Both the position numbers and the translations under genes were made by a program. Below the pieces are notes generated by a model. The model worked only from the letters and a program-made list of their open reading frames with translations, searched no databases and was not told the DNA's origin. 64,000 nucleotides of DNA from Avena insularis (lineage: Eukaryota; Streptophyta; Magnoliopsida; Poales; Poaceae), in assembly GCA_023614405.1 (NCBI GenBank), contig CM042694.1, positions 92,983,285-93,047,284 on the forward strand. The letters are read 5' to 3'. Of this stretch, positions 1 through 10,979 are shown one piece after another. The first letter of the stretch is position 1; each line of letters starts with the position of its first letter.

Positions 1-2
1 GT

Positions 3-761
3 ATTTTACCTGAACCTTATATCGAGAAAATAACTTTCCCTGATAAGGTAAAGGTGCATTCCATGATAACTAGTGTGATTAAAAAAAGTACAAAGAGAGC
101 TGTAAAACCTGATGAACAAATAAACGTTGAACCTGCAGTAGCAATTGTGAAAGACCTTGTCACCAAAAGTGTAGAAGATGGACACATTATCTTTTATGAG
201 GATTCCTGTAATATTGTTTCACATCCTAGTAGAACTAGGAAAGCTAGTGTCCCTGTGCTTTCTGTTAGAATTGGTGATCATTGCTATTATGGTTTATGTG
301 ATATTGGTGCAAGTTCAAGTGCTATTCCTTATGAGCTTTACAAAGAAATTATGCATGAAATTGGTCCCTGTAAACTAGAATAAATTGGTATTGTAAGAGA
401 TGTGGAAGTTCTTTGTGGTAAGATTAAATATCCTGCAGATTTTCTAGTACTTGGTTCAGCTGCTAGTAAAACTTATCCTATCATTTTTGGTAGACCTTTC
501 TTGAACACTTGTGGAGCCATTATAGATTGTAAGAGGGAGAATATTTTAACTAAATTTGATGGAGAATCTTATGAGTTTAGTTTTTCAAAATTTGCTAAAG
601 TTCCTTATGAAAATGAATTGTCTGATGAGGATTTTAGAGTTGAACAACTTGCTACTATTTCTCTTGCTCCTAACAATGCTTTGCAACAATATATGGAATA
701 CCACGAAAGCGAGATCTTCACAAAAGAAAGAAATGAGATTGCCGAGATTCTCCTATGTTAA
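3..761 (+). pseudogene. Element A polyprotein: gag end and aspartic protease region
   Basis: This is one reading frame entering from outside the window. The active-site-like motif DIGAS has its aspartate codon at 300-302. A downstream IIFGRPFLNTCGAIIDC block is the conserved flap/C-terminal part of plant Ty3/gypsy proteases. The protease would cut the Gag-Pol precursor inside the particle. The frame is interrupted by TAA at 381-383 and TAA at 759-761 without any frameshift, so the sequence remains readable as a protein but cannot be expressed in one piece. Confidence 0.8.
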
Positions 762-2405
762 CCCAAGATACTTAAGCATAACTTACCTGTGGAAGATTTG
801 GGTACCACACTACCACCTAAAAAGGATCCGGTTTTCAATCTAAAACCTTTACCTGACGATCTTAAATATGCTTACATCAATGATAAGAAAATATATCCTG
901 TTATTATTAGTTCTAAACTTTCAGGAAAGAAAGAGGGAAGATTACTAGAAGTGTTGAAGAAACACCGCGGAGCTATGGGTTATACTCTTGATGATTTAAA
1001 AGGGATTTCTCCTACTATATGTCAGCATGCTATTAATATAGAACCTGATGCAAAACTAGTGGTAGAACATCAACGTTGTTTAAATCCGAAGATGAAGGAA
1101 GTGGTAAGAAATGAGGTATTAAAACTCCTTGATGCTGGTATTATTTATCCTATTCCTGATAGTCAATGGGTTAGTCTTGTTCATTGTGTCCCTAAGAAAG
1201 GAGGAATTACTGTTGTGCCTAATGAGAATAATGCGCTTATTCCCTAAAGAGTAGTACTTGGTTATAGGATATGCATTGATTTTAGAAAAGTTAACAAAGT
1301 TACTAAGAAAGATCATTACCCGCTGCATTTTATTGATCAAATGTTAGAAAGGTTGTCTAAGAAGACTCATTTTTGCTTTCTTGATGGATACTCCAGGTTC
1401 TCTCAAATTGCTGTTAAACAACAAGATCAAGAGAAAACCACTTTTACGTGCCCTTATGGAACTTATGCTTATAGGCGTATGCCTTTTGGCTTGTGTAATG
1501 CTCCTGCTACTTTTGAAAGATGCTTGTGTAATGGTTTTTGTGAGGAAATTGTGGAAGTATTCATGGACGATTTTTCCGTCTATGGAACTTCTTTTGATAA
1601 TTGTCTACACAACCTTGATAAAGTTTTGCAGAGATGCGAAAAAACTAATCTTGTCCTTAATTGGGAGAAATGCCACTTCATGGTTAATGAAGGAATTGTC
1701 CTTGGAGATAAAATTTCTGAAAGAGGCATTGAAGTTGACAGAGCCAAAGTTGAAGCAATTGAGAAAATGCCCTGTCCTAGGGATGTCAAAGGTATTCGTA
1801 TTATCCTTGGTCATGCTGGTTTCTATAGAAGGTTTATTAAATACTTCTCCAAGATATCAAAACCTCTTACTAATCTTCTCCAAAAAGATGTACATTTTGT
1901 GTTTGATGATGATTGTATGGAAGCGTTTGAAACTCTAAAGAAAGCTTTAATAACTGCTCCTATTGTCCAACCACCTGATTGGAATTTACCCTTTGAAATT
2001 ATGTGTGATGCTAGTGATTTTGCTATAGGTGATGTTCTTGGACAACAAATAGATAAAAATTTGAATGTTATCCATTATGCTAGTAAGACTCTTGATGCTG
2101 CTCAAAAAAATTATGCTACTACTAAAAAAGAATTTTTAGTTGTTGTCTTTGCCCGTGACAAGTTTAGACCTTATATTGTTGATTCAAAAGTTACCATTCA
2201 TACTGATCATGCTGCTATTAAGTATCTTATGACAAAGAAAGATGCTAAGCCTAGGCTTATTAGATGGGTGTTACTTTTACAAGAGTTCGATCTACATATT
2301 GTAGATAGGAAAGGTGCCGAAAATGCTGTTGCTGATAACTTATCTCGATTGGAAAACATTTCTTTTAATCCTATGCCTGTTAATGATAGTTTTCCAAATG
2401 AATAG
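762..2405 (+). pseudogene. Element A polyprotein: reverse transcriptase and RNase H
   Basis: The frame is the same as the protease before it. RT motifs appear in order: VPKKGG (about 1190), [11 protein letters not shown] (about 1264), [11 protein letters not shown] (about 1380), [12 protein letters not shown] (about 1480) and the catalytic FMDD at 1560-1571. RNase H follows with CDASDFAIG (about 2005) and [10 protein letters not shown] (about 2200). The enzyme would copy element RNA to DNA and remove the RNA strand. TAA at 1245-1247 splits the RT, and TAG at 2403-2405 ends the RNase H where related elements read on into integrase. The spacer before FMDD looks a few residues shorter than usual. 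The last 133 bp (from 2273) are repeated at 25500. Confidence 0.85.
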
Positions 2406-3006
2406 TTGGCTGCAATATAGGTAAGCTTGCGAGAGAGTCCTTGGTATGCTGATTATCCTAACTTTATTGTTTCCAAGTATTTGCCTACAACTTTTACAGC
2501 CCAACAAAGGAGGAAATTCTTTTATGATTTGAGGCATTATTTTTGGGACGACCCACATTTATATAAAGAGGGAGTGGATGGTATTATGCGAAGATGCATT
2601 CTAGAATATGAACAAAAAGAGATATTGCGGATATGCCATGGTAGTTCCTATGGAGGGAATCACGCCGGAGATAGAACTGCACAAAAGGTTCTACAATTAG
2701 GTTTTTATTGGCCTACCCTTTTTAAAGATGCAAGAAAGTTTATCTTATCATGTGATGAATGCCAACGAGTTGGTAATATTTCTAGACACAATGAAATGCC
2801 TATGAATTACTCTCTTATTATTGGACCATTTGACTGTTGGGGATTTGACTTTATGGGTCCTTTTCCTCCTTTAAAAGGGTATACTCATATTGGTGTTGCT
2901 GTTGATTATGTTACTAAGTGGGTAGAATCCATACCCACAAAAAGTGCTGAAGGTGAGACCTCTTTAAAAATGCTTAAGGATGTTAGATTTCCTAGGTTTG
3001 GAGTGC

Positions 3007-3011
3007 CTAGG
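3007..3011. repeat. Target site duplication CTAGG, left of Tat1
   Basis: CTAGG occurs here and at 16008-16012. The uninterrupted site in copy 2 has a single CTAGG at 26226-26230. Confidence 0.95.
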
Positions 3012-3501
3012 TGACGAGGGTTTAACTCATCAATGCCCATTGTTATGGACTTGGGTATTGGAGAAGGAGGGAGCGCTGGAGACATCTATCGGCTAGCAAA
3101 CAAGCACATAGGGGACAAAGGATTTACCTAGGTTCAGGCCTCGTAGAGGTCCCTACTCCTGCTTGTCTGCTCGTGGAATTATCGAAGGAGTCGAAAGTTA
3201 CAATGGTGCGCAGATGCAATCTGGCGAGGGTTTGTGGAAACTAGGGTTGCGTGTGTCCTCCTCTCCGCCCCCTCCTAGCCTTTATATAGATAGGCTAGGT
3301 CTCGGGTAGCAGGTCGAGTCGGTTACAAGTTAGGGTTTTTCCCTTCAAACTTTCTATCTTTAGCTTTTTCTTGATCTTCAAGCAATCGAGAGTCCGTAGG
3401 TTACTCGAGTCCTTCCATCTGGGCCTTGGCGACACCGTGGGCCTATACGTATTTGGACCGTATATACCAAGCTCGAGTACCTATAGGGTATACCCATGTC
3501 A
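3012..3501 (-). repeat. Tat1 3' LTR (element orientation)
   Basis: This 490-bp LTR starts TGACGAGG and ends CCCATGTCA on the + strand. It is a direct repeat of 15518-16007 with about 14 substitutions and no length change. It carries the TATA-like sequence TCTATATAAA on the minus strand around 3281-3290. Confidence 0.95.
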
Positions 3502-3515
3502 GTAGCCCCCGAGTG
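3502..3515 (-). promoter_or_regulatory. Tat1 polypurine tract
   Basis: The minus strand reads CACTCGGGGGCTAC directly before the 3' LTR. This is the plus-strand primer position. Near copies of the motif lie at about 4080-4094 and 4320-4334. Confidence 0.75.
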
Positions 3516-4050
3516 TCCAGTGGAATCGCAGATTCGACTGGGGACTTTTTTGAAGTCTTCGAGTGCCTGAATGAGTACATTTTCAACTGCTTTTATTTAT
3601 GTCATAGGGATTATTGATATACGTGCCTGATATAACCGAAGTATCGGTATCAGTTAACCACCTTAGGGTGAAACAACGCAATCTACTCAAATTCGAGTCC
3701 CCGGACTCGAATCTAGAAAAGTGCTGGTGTAATTCGACTCAGGCCGCGGAGGTCTTACATGAGTCGAATTCCAGTTATATGGGTGTGAGCACTCGACGCG
3801 TCCATCAAGGCATGTTCATCGTGTCTGTAGGCACGGATATATTTCTGGTAGTGCGCAGTTAAATGCGTTGCCAGGCCTTATTCAGGTCTTACCTTCACGC
3901 CGTAAGCGTGGCATCTAGATTTTATCATCGCGGAGACGATTCGGGCGTCCTAGGAGACATAGTCTCTTTGTAGGGAAAATTTATGAGGCGGTGTCGCCAA
4001 AGGTTGCGAGTGCGGATGTTATCAACACACAGTTTTTGTGCCTATAATCA

Positions 4051-4129
4051 TAGGGTGCGTGACCAGCGCTCCCTATGGGAGTAGCCCCCGAGTGCCTGGT
4101 TGAGTCGAAGACTCAGGCAAGGACTAAAG
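4051..4129. repeat. 79-bp repeat unit 1 containing a polypurine-tract-like core
   Basis: The block starts TAGGGTGCG, contains GCGCTCCCTATGGGAGTAG then CCCCCGAGTG, and ends GGACTAAAG. It recurs at 4290-4368 with a few substitutions. A third, shorter copy of GCGCTCCCTATGGGAGTA lies at about 4186-4203. Confidence 0.8.
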
Positions 4130-4289
4130 AACTTTTGCGACTGCTGTCGTCTTTTGCCTGCTTGTTTCAGTTGAATTTGTTTCCGGCGCTCCCTATGGGA
4201 GTAACCCATGTCCATAATCGAACTGTGTTCGAGTGGCTAGGTTTGTTTTTGTGATTGTCTTCGTGCCTACAACAAGAAAAGAAAAGTCG

Positions 4290-4368
4290 TAGGGTGCACG
4301 GCCAGCGCTCCCTATGGGAGTAGCCCCCGAGTGCTTGGTGGAGTCGAAGACTCCAGCAAGGACTAAAG
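4290..4368. repeat. 79-bp repeat unit 2
   Basis: This is the second copy of 4051-4129 at an offset of 239 bp. The flanking spacer is not obviously repeated. Confidence 0.8.
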
Positions 4369-4810
4369 TAGCCGTTGACGACGTCAGTGCTGACGCTTGC
4401 ATGACCTCAGTTGCCCGCGTGAGCGATTTTGATGGGACGTGATGAGCGGTGGGTCCCACTTTCTGACTTTGATTTGACTGGGCGTGCGTAATCTTATTAT
4501 TAACCGTGCCTCCTCGATTTCTGCACGTAATGGGAGTAGTGGAGGGACGGTTCGCGCTTCCTCTTCTCCACGTGTCGAGCACGATGCGCGCCACACGTCT
4601 AGTAGGGTTTTTGTGAGCCGTTGGATTGCATCTCCTAGGGGTTAAGTAGCGGCGCTACGACGGTAATTTTCCATCTGCACTCTTTTCTTCCTCGCTGCCA
4701 TCGCCATTGCTGCTGCTCATCTACTTTTCCCTGCGCTCATCTCCTCCTCAACTCTGGACCACCTCCGTTCGTTTCCAAGTTATTTTCTGCGCTCTCATCG
4801 CCGCCGCGCA

Positions 4811-7652
4811 ATGGGAAAGAAGAAAGGAGGCGATGCCGCTGAAGCCGCGGCCACCGTTGCCGCGACAAAGAAGAAGGGTGGCCCCGCTGCTACGGGCACC
4901 AGTGCCGCCGCCGGTGGGAAAAAGAAGGTCACGGGCACCCGCGTGATCAATGGCGCATGGCACCCTTCTATCATCAAGGCGTCGGATCTCCGTCTTCTTC
5001 GCCAAGACGGAGTTATTTCTGCAGCAGTCGCCGATTCCCGTGTCCCTAGCGGTGAGACCATTCCTGTGCCTCCCGTTGGTTTTCGAGTGTTGTTTCTTGC
5101 ATTCGTCATTCACGGCCTTTCTTTGCCTCTCCACCCCTTTCTTAGGGGTCTCCTTTGTTTCTACGGGCTCCAGCTCCATCAGCTGTCCCCAAACTCGATT
5201 CTCCACACCACCTGTTTCATTACTCTGTGCGAGTGCTGGCTCGGAATCGAGCCACACTTTGTCCTTTTCAAGCGCTTGTTTAAATTGAAGCGCCAGTCCG
5301 CCTCTGGCTCTTTAGTTTATGACGTAGGTGGTTGCGGTATCCATGCCGACCCATCCGCCACCTACTTCGACATCAAGCTTACCAAGTCCATCCGGGGATG
5401 GAGGGACAAATGGTTCTATGTCCGCGATCAGAAGGCCAAAGATGAGCACTTTGGACTTGCGCTCTTCGATCCGGCGACTCCCTGCAAGAAGATGCGTTCT
5501 TGGAAGAACGTAGTTATGCCTGGCGAACTCACGGAGACGGACGTGCTGTATCAGCGCGTCTGCGACCTCGAAAGTCGCATAGGCACAGAAGAGGGAGGCT
5601 GCGCTCTTATCAGGACTTGGCTGCACCATCGCGTCCAGCCTCTCCAAGCTAGAGTCCATCCCATGTTTCAATGGAGTGGCCCTGATGATGCCACTCGCGT
5701 GTCTGCCGATGACATGTCCGCGAGTGAGGTGGATAAGAGGATTCGACTGGTTACGAAGTGCACTGTTAAGGATGTGCTTCCAAGCGAACCAATTGCTCCT
5801 CCTTTTGATGCTTCGAATCCTCCTCTCGAGGTATAGTTATGCTACGCAGTAGCTTATTTTCATGATTGCTTTTCTGTTTGCTTACTTGTTCTGTTTGTAT
5901 GCAGGATTGGGCGGTGTCGCCTTGTATGCCTCCTCTCCCTGAGGGGATTATTCCTCGTGAAGCTTTGGAAGAGGACGAGTCTAAGTCGACTATCCCTTCT
6001 GATGTGGAAGAGGAAGCCCCCGAGTCCGAGAGCCTGGATACTCGCAAGCGTTCGCGTAGCGAGGACTCCGACGCGTCGACTCCTTCGACTCCAGGAGGCA
6101 TGGCTGTTGGCGCGGAGTCGCCAATTCCAGCCGTTCCTGTGAGGGCTGTGGCACCGTCTTCTCGCAAGAAGATGCGATTGCCCAAGGAGTCTTCGTCGGA
6201 ATCGGCGGCTGCCACGTTTGATCTTGACAACTTTAACTGGTAAGTTTGCTAGGTCATTCATCTTTTCTGTTTTCTTCTTGTTGGTTTTGCCCTGGAGTTT
6301 GCCCTTTTCTCAATGTGGACTTGGTCTTGTAGTCAAGAGGCATCGTCATCTTCTGGCGACGTCGAGTTTTTGAAAGAATCGGGAGTCGCGACTTCAAGGG
6401 CCAAGGTAGAGGTCGAGCGCGCTCCTTCTTCTTCGGCGGCAGCCCACTCCGGGCACAATTCTTCGAGCTCTCCTCACGTAGGGGAGCATCGAGTGGTTGC
6501 TCGGATGACGGTTCAGCAAACTTCTTTGGAGTCGCTAGAGGACCATGTAAGTATATCTTTCCTTCTTTTTTAATGTGGCAGTCCACGCCTTCTGTTGCCC
6601 TCTTCTGACTCCTTGTTTTGTGTGACAGCTCCTTGTAAAGGAAGCCGCGCAGGTGGCGGAGCAGGTGATGGCGATGGGTCGCCAGCATGCAATGCTGGAG
6701 ACGCGTCACCGCGTGGTCGAAAGTGAGTGCTCTACACTTATTATTTTCGTCTTCTCTCTGTTTTGATATAATCGACTAATAGCCAATTATTGACTTCCAT
6801 GTAGCTGAGCATAACGCTTTACTGTGCAACGTCGCCACATTGGAGAAAACATAGCCGCAGATGTGAAGGGGCGCGGTGAGGCAATCGTGGCTCGTGACGA
6901 TGCCTAGAAGCGCGAAGAGGATCTGCGCGCCTCATTTGTGGCCAGGGAAAAGTTGTTCGAAGAGCAACTGTTCTCAGTCTCCAAGGCCCTCTCAGGTACC
7001 TTTACTGGTAGATATTTTATTGATGTTCCTCTCTGCATCTAGAGTTTTTACCGGTGGCGCTATAGATTTCATCCATGTGTGGGTTTTCTGTGCAGATGGT
7101 GGCGATTTGAGCTTTGACCCGCAAGCCCTTTGTCGCGATGACGCTCTGGCGGGCGCGGTGTCTGCGGTCGAGGATCGTAGCGCCGCTGTCGAAAATACGT
7201 TGTCCAAGGCCAAGGTCACCCTTAGTCGCCTCCGGGAGGAGTTGATGCCGAAGGCGGAGCTGGTCGACAATGTGGAAGAGCTGGTGGAGTCGCTCGCCGG
7301 GGGTGTGCCTGCCACGTACAAGACCTCCCTCCACGTGGCTGGCGCGACCATGTCACTTGCCATGGTACAAGCCCACGGAGTCAAAGTAGATCCCTCTGCG
7401 GTGTCGAAGATGATGCCTGTTGGCGCGGATGGTCAGCAGGTAGTATTCGCTCCCTTTGCGACTGCCTGTGCCAAATATGGCCATTCCTTGATAAATACCG
7501 TTGCCAAGTATTCGGAGGAGCTCCAGCGTGCTAAGAAGATCGCGAAGGCTTCGGCCTCAGGAGCTGGCGGAAAGTCTGTGGCGTCTGATACTGCCACGGA
7601 CTTGATGAAGCCCCCGAAGCCGTCGAAGTCGAAGAAGCCAGTTGCTCCGTAG
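4811..7652 (+). pseudogene. Tat1 antisense gene, about six exons, 'putative gypsy type transposon' protein family
   Basis: Function is unknown. The ATG at 4811 has a good context. Exon 1 (4811-5830) starts Lys/Ala-rich and contains LSPNSILHTTCFITLCE and a WLGIEPHFVLFKRLF block, recognisable as the domain called putative gypsy type transposon (Transposase_28 type; from memory). GT-AG introns with matching phases give exons 4811-5830, 5905-6239, 6333-6546, 6629-6722, 6805-6995 and 7096-7652. Middle exons are acidic and Ser-rich with a basic RKKMRLPK stretch; later exons look like coiled coil. TAG ends it at 7650-7652 after a PKPSKSKKP tail. Exon 5 has a frameshift near 6848 and TAG at 6904-6906, so this copy is broken. 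Transcription would converge on the element's own pol. Confidence 0.75.
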
Positions 7653-7813
7653 TTAGTTTTTTGTAATAGTTGATGAATTGTCCTTTTGATTGGAGAACAT
7701 GCCTGCTGGTGAGTGTGTTTGTAAACACTTATGCTTATCTTTGAATGCGTCTGTTCCCTTTGCCTTTGTGTTGATTTGGTCGCCTTATTTGCTTTTGTCT
7801 TGACTTGTGGTAG

Positions 7814-8652
7814 GGCACATCGAGTGGTCCTGTGGGAGGAAACCAGGATTCACCATCTCTTGATGAGACAGTGGCACCACCGCGCTCCAGGGTAGAGGAG
7901 CTATCATTGCTGTCGCGACTTTGTGATCGCGTGAAGCAGCTGGAGCGTGAGTTGCCCCTGATCCGTGGTAATGCGGACATGTGGAAGTCGAAGGCGGAAA
8001 AATCCGCCGCCCGCGAGCAATATCTGCTTGGCGAGGTGACGCGGCTGGGCGACCAGTTTAAGTGTTAGTTTGCTCGTCCTCATCTTTTCCTTTGTAGTTA
8101 GTCGCAATGGTACGTTGACTCATGCTGTTGGTGCTGCTTCGTGTAGTTGTTAGCGCACGCCGTCCGCAGGAGGAGAAGGATAGGATTGACATCCGCCTTC
8201 ATGATCTCACCTAGGAGCAACTTCAAGAGAGTGGATACTTCTGGGTAGATCATGATCGTGCGACTGCATTGGCGACCCTGTAGGATCGCGCTTCACAAGT
8301 GCTGCTCTTCCTGAAGACGTCGCAGTCGTGTTTGAAGAACATCTATCGGGCGATGTTCCCGTTGGATGACACTCCATCAAGCCTGCTGGCTCTCCTGGCC
8401 AAATTTCAAGATATGTCCGCGGTTCGCGAGTGCGTGAGGCAGCAGTTGGTGGCTGCTGCCAAGGCTGCCCTCTCAATGGTGTGTTTGCATAGGCCTGGCG
8501 TGGATGTCGCTGCCATTGCCTCTGGGCCACCGGCGCCACCAGCAGGATCTTCCTGGAATATGGTGCCGCATTATCAGGCGGTGGACCGCCCAGCCGAGGA
8601 GATCGTCGACTTCTTCGAGGAACAAACTAATGTTCTTCTGTTGCAAGGGTAG
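7814..8652 (+). pseudogene. Tat1 second antisense coding block, unknown product
   Basis: This is a + strand coding-like stretch after the first antisense stop. It opens after an AG at 7812-7813 and reads through a coiled-coil-like part (RVEELSLLSRLCDRVKQLER) to about 8062. A second part runs from about 8150 to TAG at 8650-8652, with TAG codons at about 8212 and 8281, both one C-to-T change from CAG. It may be 3' exons of the gene at 4811 or a separate gene; the sequence alone does not settle this. I recognise no domain. It lies tail to tail with pol, which ends at 9090. Confidence 0.5.
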
Positions 8653-9089
8653 CAAAATATGTATCCTACACATAAATGTACTTGTCTTGTAAAGTTCATA
8701 TATATTTGCAGATAATTTATTGTTGAATGTGTACAAACAACTTTGTCAGCGTTAGGTGCGTTGCACTATGCGATTCCTTTTCGTTAGCCTGGCCATCCCT
8801 TTGTCAACCTGCCAGGCGCGTTGCGGCTGGGTTGAGTTTGCGTTAAGGGGTTCGATTGATGTGCCAGCTACTCAGGATATCGTGTTTATTGGTTCGAAGA
8901 ACAGATGTAGGTAGGGTGGCGTAGCCCCCGTGTATAAAATTGACAAAAGTGAAAGAAAAACACAGAGTTTTGGGGCACTTAGCTTTTATTTATTTGAAGA
9001 GCAGTACGAGGTATAATGTGTGGCTAAGTAGCCTTGGCTGAGTAGCCTTATTTGCGATGTAAAAAGTAAAACAACTAGGGGTAGAAGCG
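8653..9089. other. Tat1 spacer between convergent antisense gene and pol
   Basis: No open frame of note is present. The first part is AT-rich. The end of pol on the minus strand is at 9090, so both transcripts would have to terminate in or near this interval. Confidence 0.6.
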
Positions 9090-10979
9090 TCACAGTTGTG
9101 CGACGTTCCAAGGGTTGGAGTATGCGACTCCTGTCTCTAAATCTTGAAGATGATAGGCGCCACCTGGGATTACTTCTGTAATCACGTATGGTCCTTCCCA
9201 GGGGGATTCGAGCTTGAGATGTCCATGCTGCTTCAGGCGCAGGACCAGGTCACCTTCGACGAAGGATCTGGGGCGAAGCCTTCTACTGTGGTAGTTGCGC
9301 AGGTTCTGCTGGTAGATCGTGGATCTTTCTGCGGCGATTTCTCTTGCCTCGTCAAGGAGGTCGACGGAGTCTTCGAGTGCAAGAGAGGACTCTTGTTCGC
9401 TGTAAGCGACTACGCGTGGCGCCTTGTACCTCACTTCAGCAGGTAGTATTGCTTCTGCTCCGTGTACCATAAAGAATGGTGTGTAGCTCATGGTGCTGTT
9501 TGGAGTTGTACGTAGGCTCCAGAGTACGGATTGGAGCTCATCTGGCCAGCAACCCGCGGCTTGTTCGAGTGGTTGAAGGAGTCGCTTCTTGATGCCGCTG
9601 CAGACGAGCCCGTTTGCTTTTTCCACCTGACCATTGGTCTGTGGATGCGCGACTGAGGCGTAACTGATGTTGATCCCCAGGTTCTCACAGAATTCTTGGA
9701 ACTCCTTGGATGTGAAGTTCATCCTATTGTCAGTGATGATGCTGTGCGGCACGCCGAAGCGGTACACAATGGACTCGAAGAACTTGACCGCGCTGTGCCC
9801 TGATTGTTTGGTCACTGGCATGGACTTAATGCACTTGGTGAACTTGTCGACTGCGACCAAGAGGTAGACGTAGCCTCCTTGCAAGGACCTTGGGAGCTTG
9901 CCCGCCATGTCGAGCCCCCATTGTGCGAAGGGCCAGGCCAATGGAATAGGCCGTAGCTCTGCGCCTGGTGCGTGTGGCTTGTCCGCGAATCGCTGACAAG
10001 CATTGCACTTTTGGACTATGTCCTTGGCGTCGTGCGTGGCCGTGGGCCAGTAAAATCCGGCTCGTAGAGCTTTGGCAACGAGGGCGCGACTGCCGGCGTG
10101 GTGCCCGTAGGTCCCTTCATGGATGTCGAGGAGGACTGCTCTTCCATCGGGCAGGGAGACGCATCGTTGTAGCACTCTTGTGATGCTGTGTTTATACAGT
10201 TCGCCGTTGAGAACGGCGAATGCCTTGGAGCGCCGGGCGATGTGCCGTGCATCTGTCGGATCGTCCGGTAGTCTCTTGCTGAGGAGGTACGTAATGTACG
10301 GCTGCGTCCAAGATTGTTCGATCATCATGACTCTCATTGGTCCCTCGAGTCCTGTGTCCAGCTCCAAGTCATCGAGTGCCATTGGCTCATTGGGTGGTGT
10401 AGCCCCCGAGTCCGTTGCTGCGCTTGTTTTCTTCTCTGCAGCCTTTGGCTTGATGGAGCATTCGCATATGCGCTCGAGAAATACCCCAGGTGGTATGGGG
10501 GCGCAGGTAGAGCCTATGTTGGCGAGTGTGTCCGCCTCCTCGTTGCTTTCGCGACCTATGTGTCGCAACTCGCAACCATCAAAGTCTCCTTCGAGTGTGT
10601 CATAGAGGTCGCGGTACGCGATCATGTTGTCGTTCAGTGCGTCGCACTCGTGCATTGTTTGATTAACGACCAACTTGAAGTCGCCATATATGATGAGCCT
10701 TTTGGCGCCACAGGCTTTTGCCATCCTCATCCCATGTAACAGGGCCTCGTATTCAGCCTCGTTGTTTGAGGCTGTGAACTGCATTCGCAGGACATATTTC
10801 AGCTTGTCCCCTTGAGGTGATGTCAATATGACACCTGCGCCTGCTCCATCTTTCCGTTTGGACCCATCAAAGTGCATTGTCCAGAGGTAGGACATATCTG
10901 GCTTGTCCGGGAGTTGGTTCTCCATCCAGTGCACGAGAAAGTCAGGGAGCACTTGCGACTTGATGGCGTCACGCTTTTC
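9090..10979 (-). pseudogene. Tat1 pol: second RNase H and integrase
   Basis: An open stretch of about 620 codons. It starts with an extra RNase H-like domain (MHFDGSKRKDGAGAG, then SNNEAEYEALLHGMRMAKAC, then DFKLVVNQ), the type found after the usual RNase H in Tat-lineage elements. Integrase follows with a GHHAGSR...CNACQRF zinc site, WGLDMAG, ITDNRMNF and QVEKANG supplying the D, D and E residues, and a C-terminal LESPWEGPYVI segment. The usual TDNG reads TDNR. The stop is TGA at 9090-9092. It is separated from the preceding RNase H by TAG at 10980-10982, in the same frame. Confidence 0.88.

Larger units (their letters stand above)
3516..4810. other. Tat1 region between 3' LTR and antisense gene
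   Basis: No convincing coding sequence is present. It holds repeated GAGTCGAAGACTC-type blocks and two 79-bp repeats listed separately. Upstream of the antisense start codon I see no clear TATA box; GGTTAAGTAGC at about 4639 is the nearest candidate and is weak. Confidence 0.6.

Noticed and set aside
4811..5836. Host gene between retroelements
   Set aside because: It lies inside Tat1 between polypurine tract and integrase, and Tat2 has an equivalent gene at the same place, so it belongs to the element.
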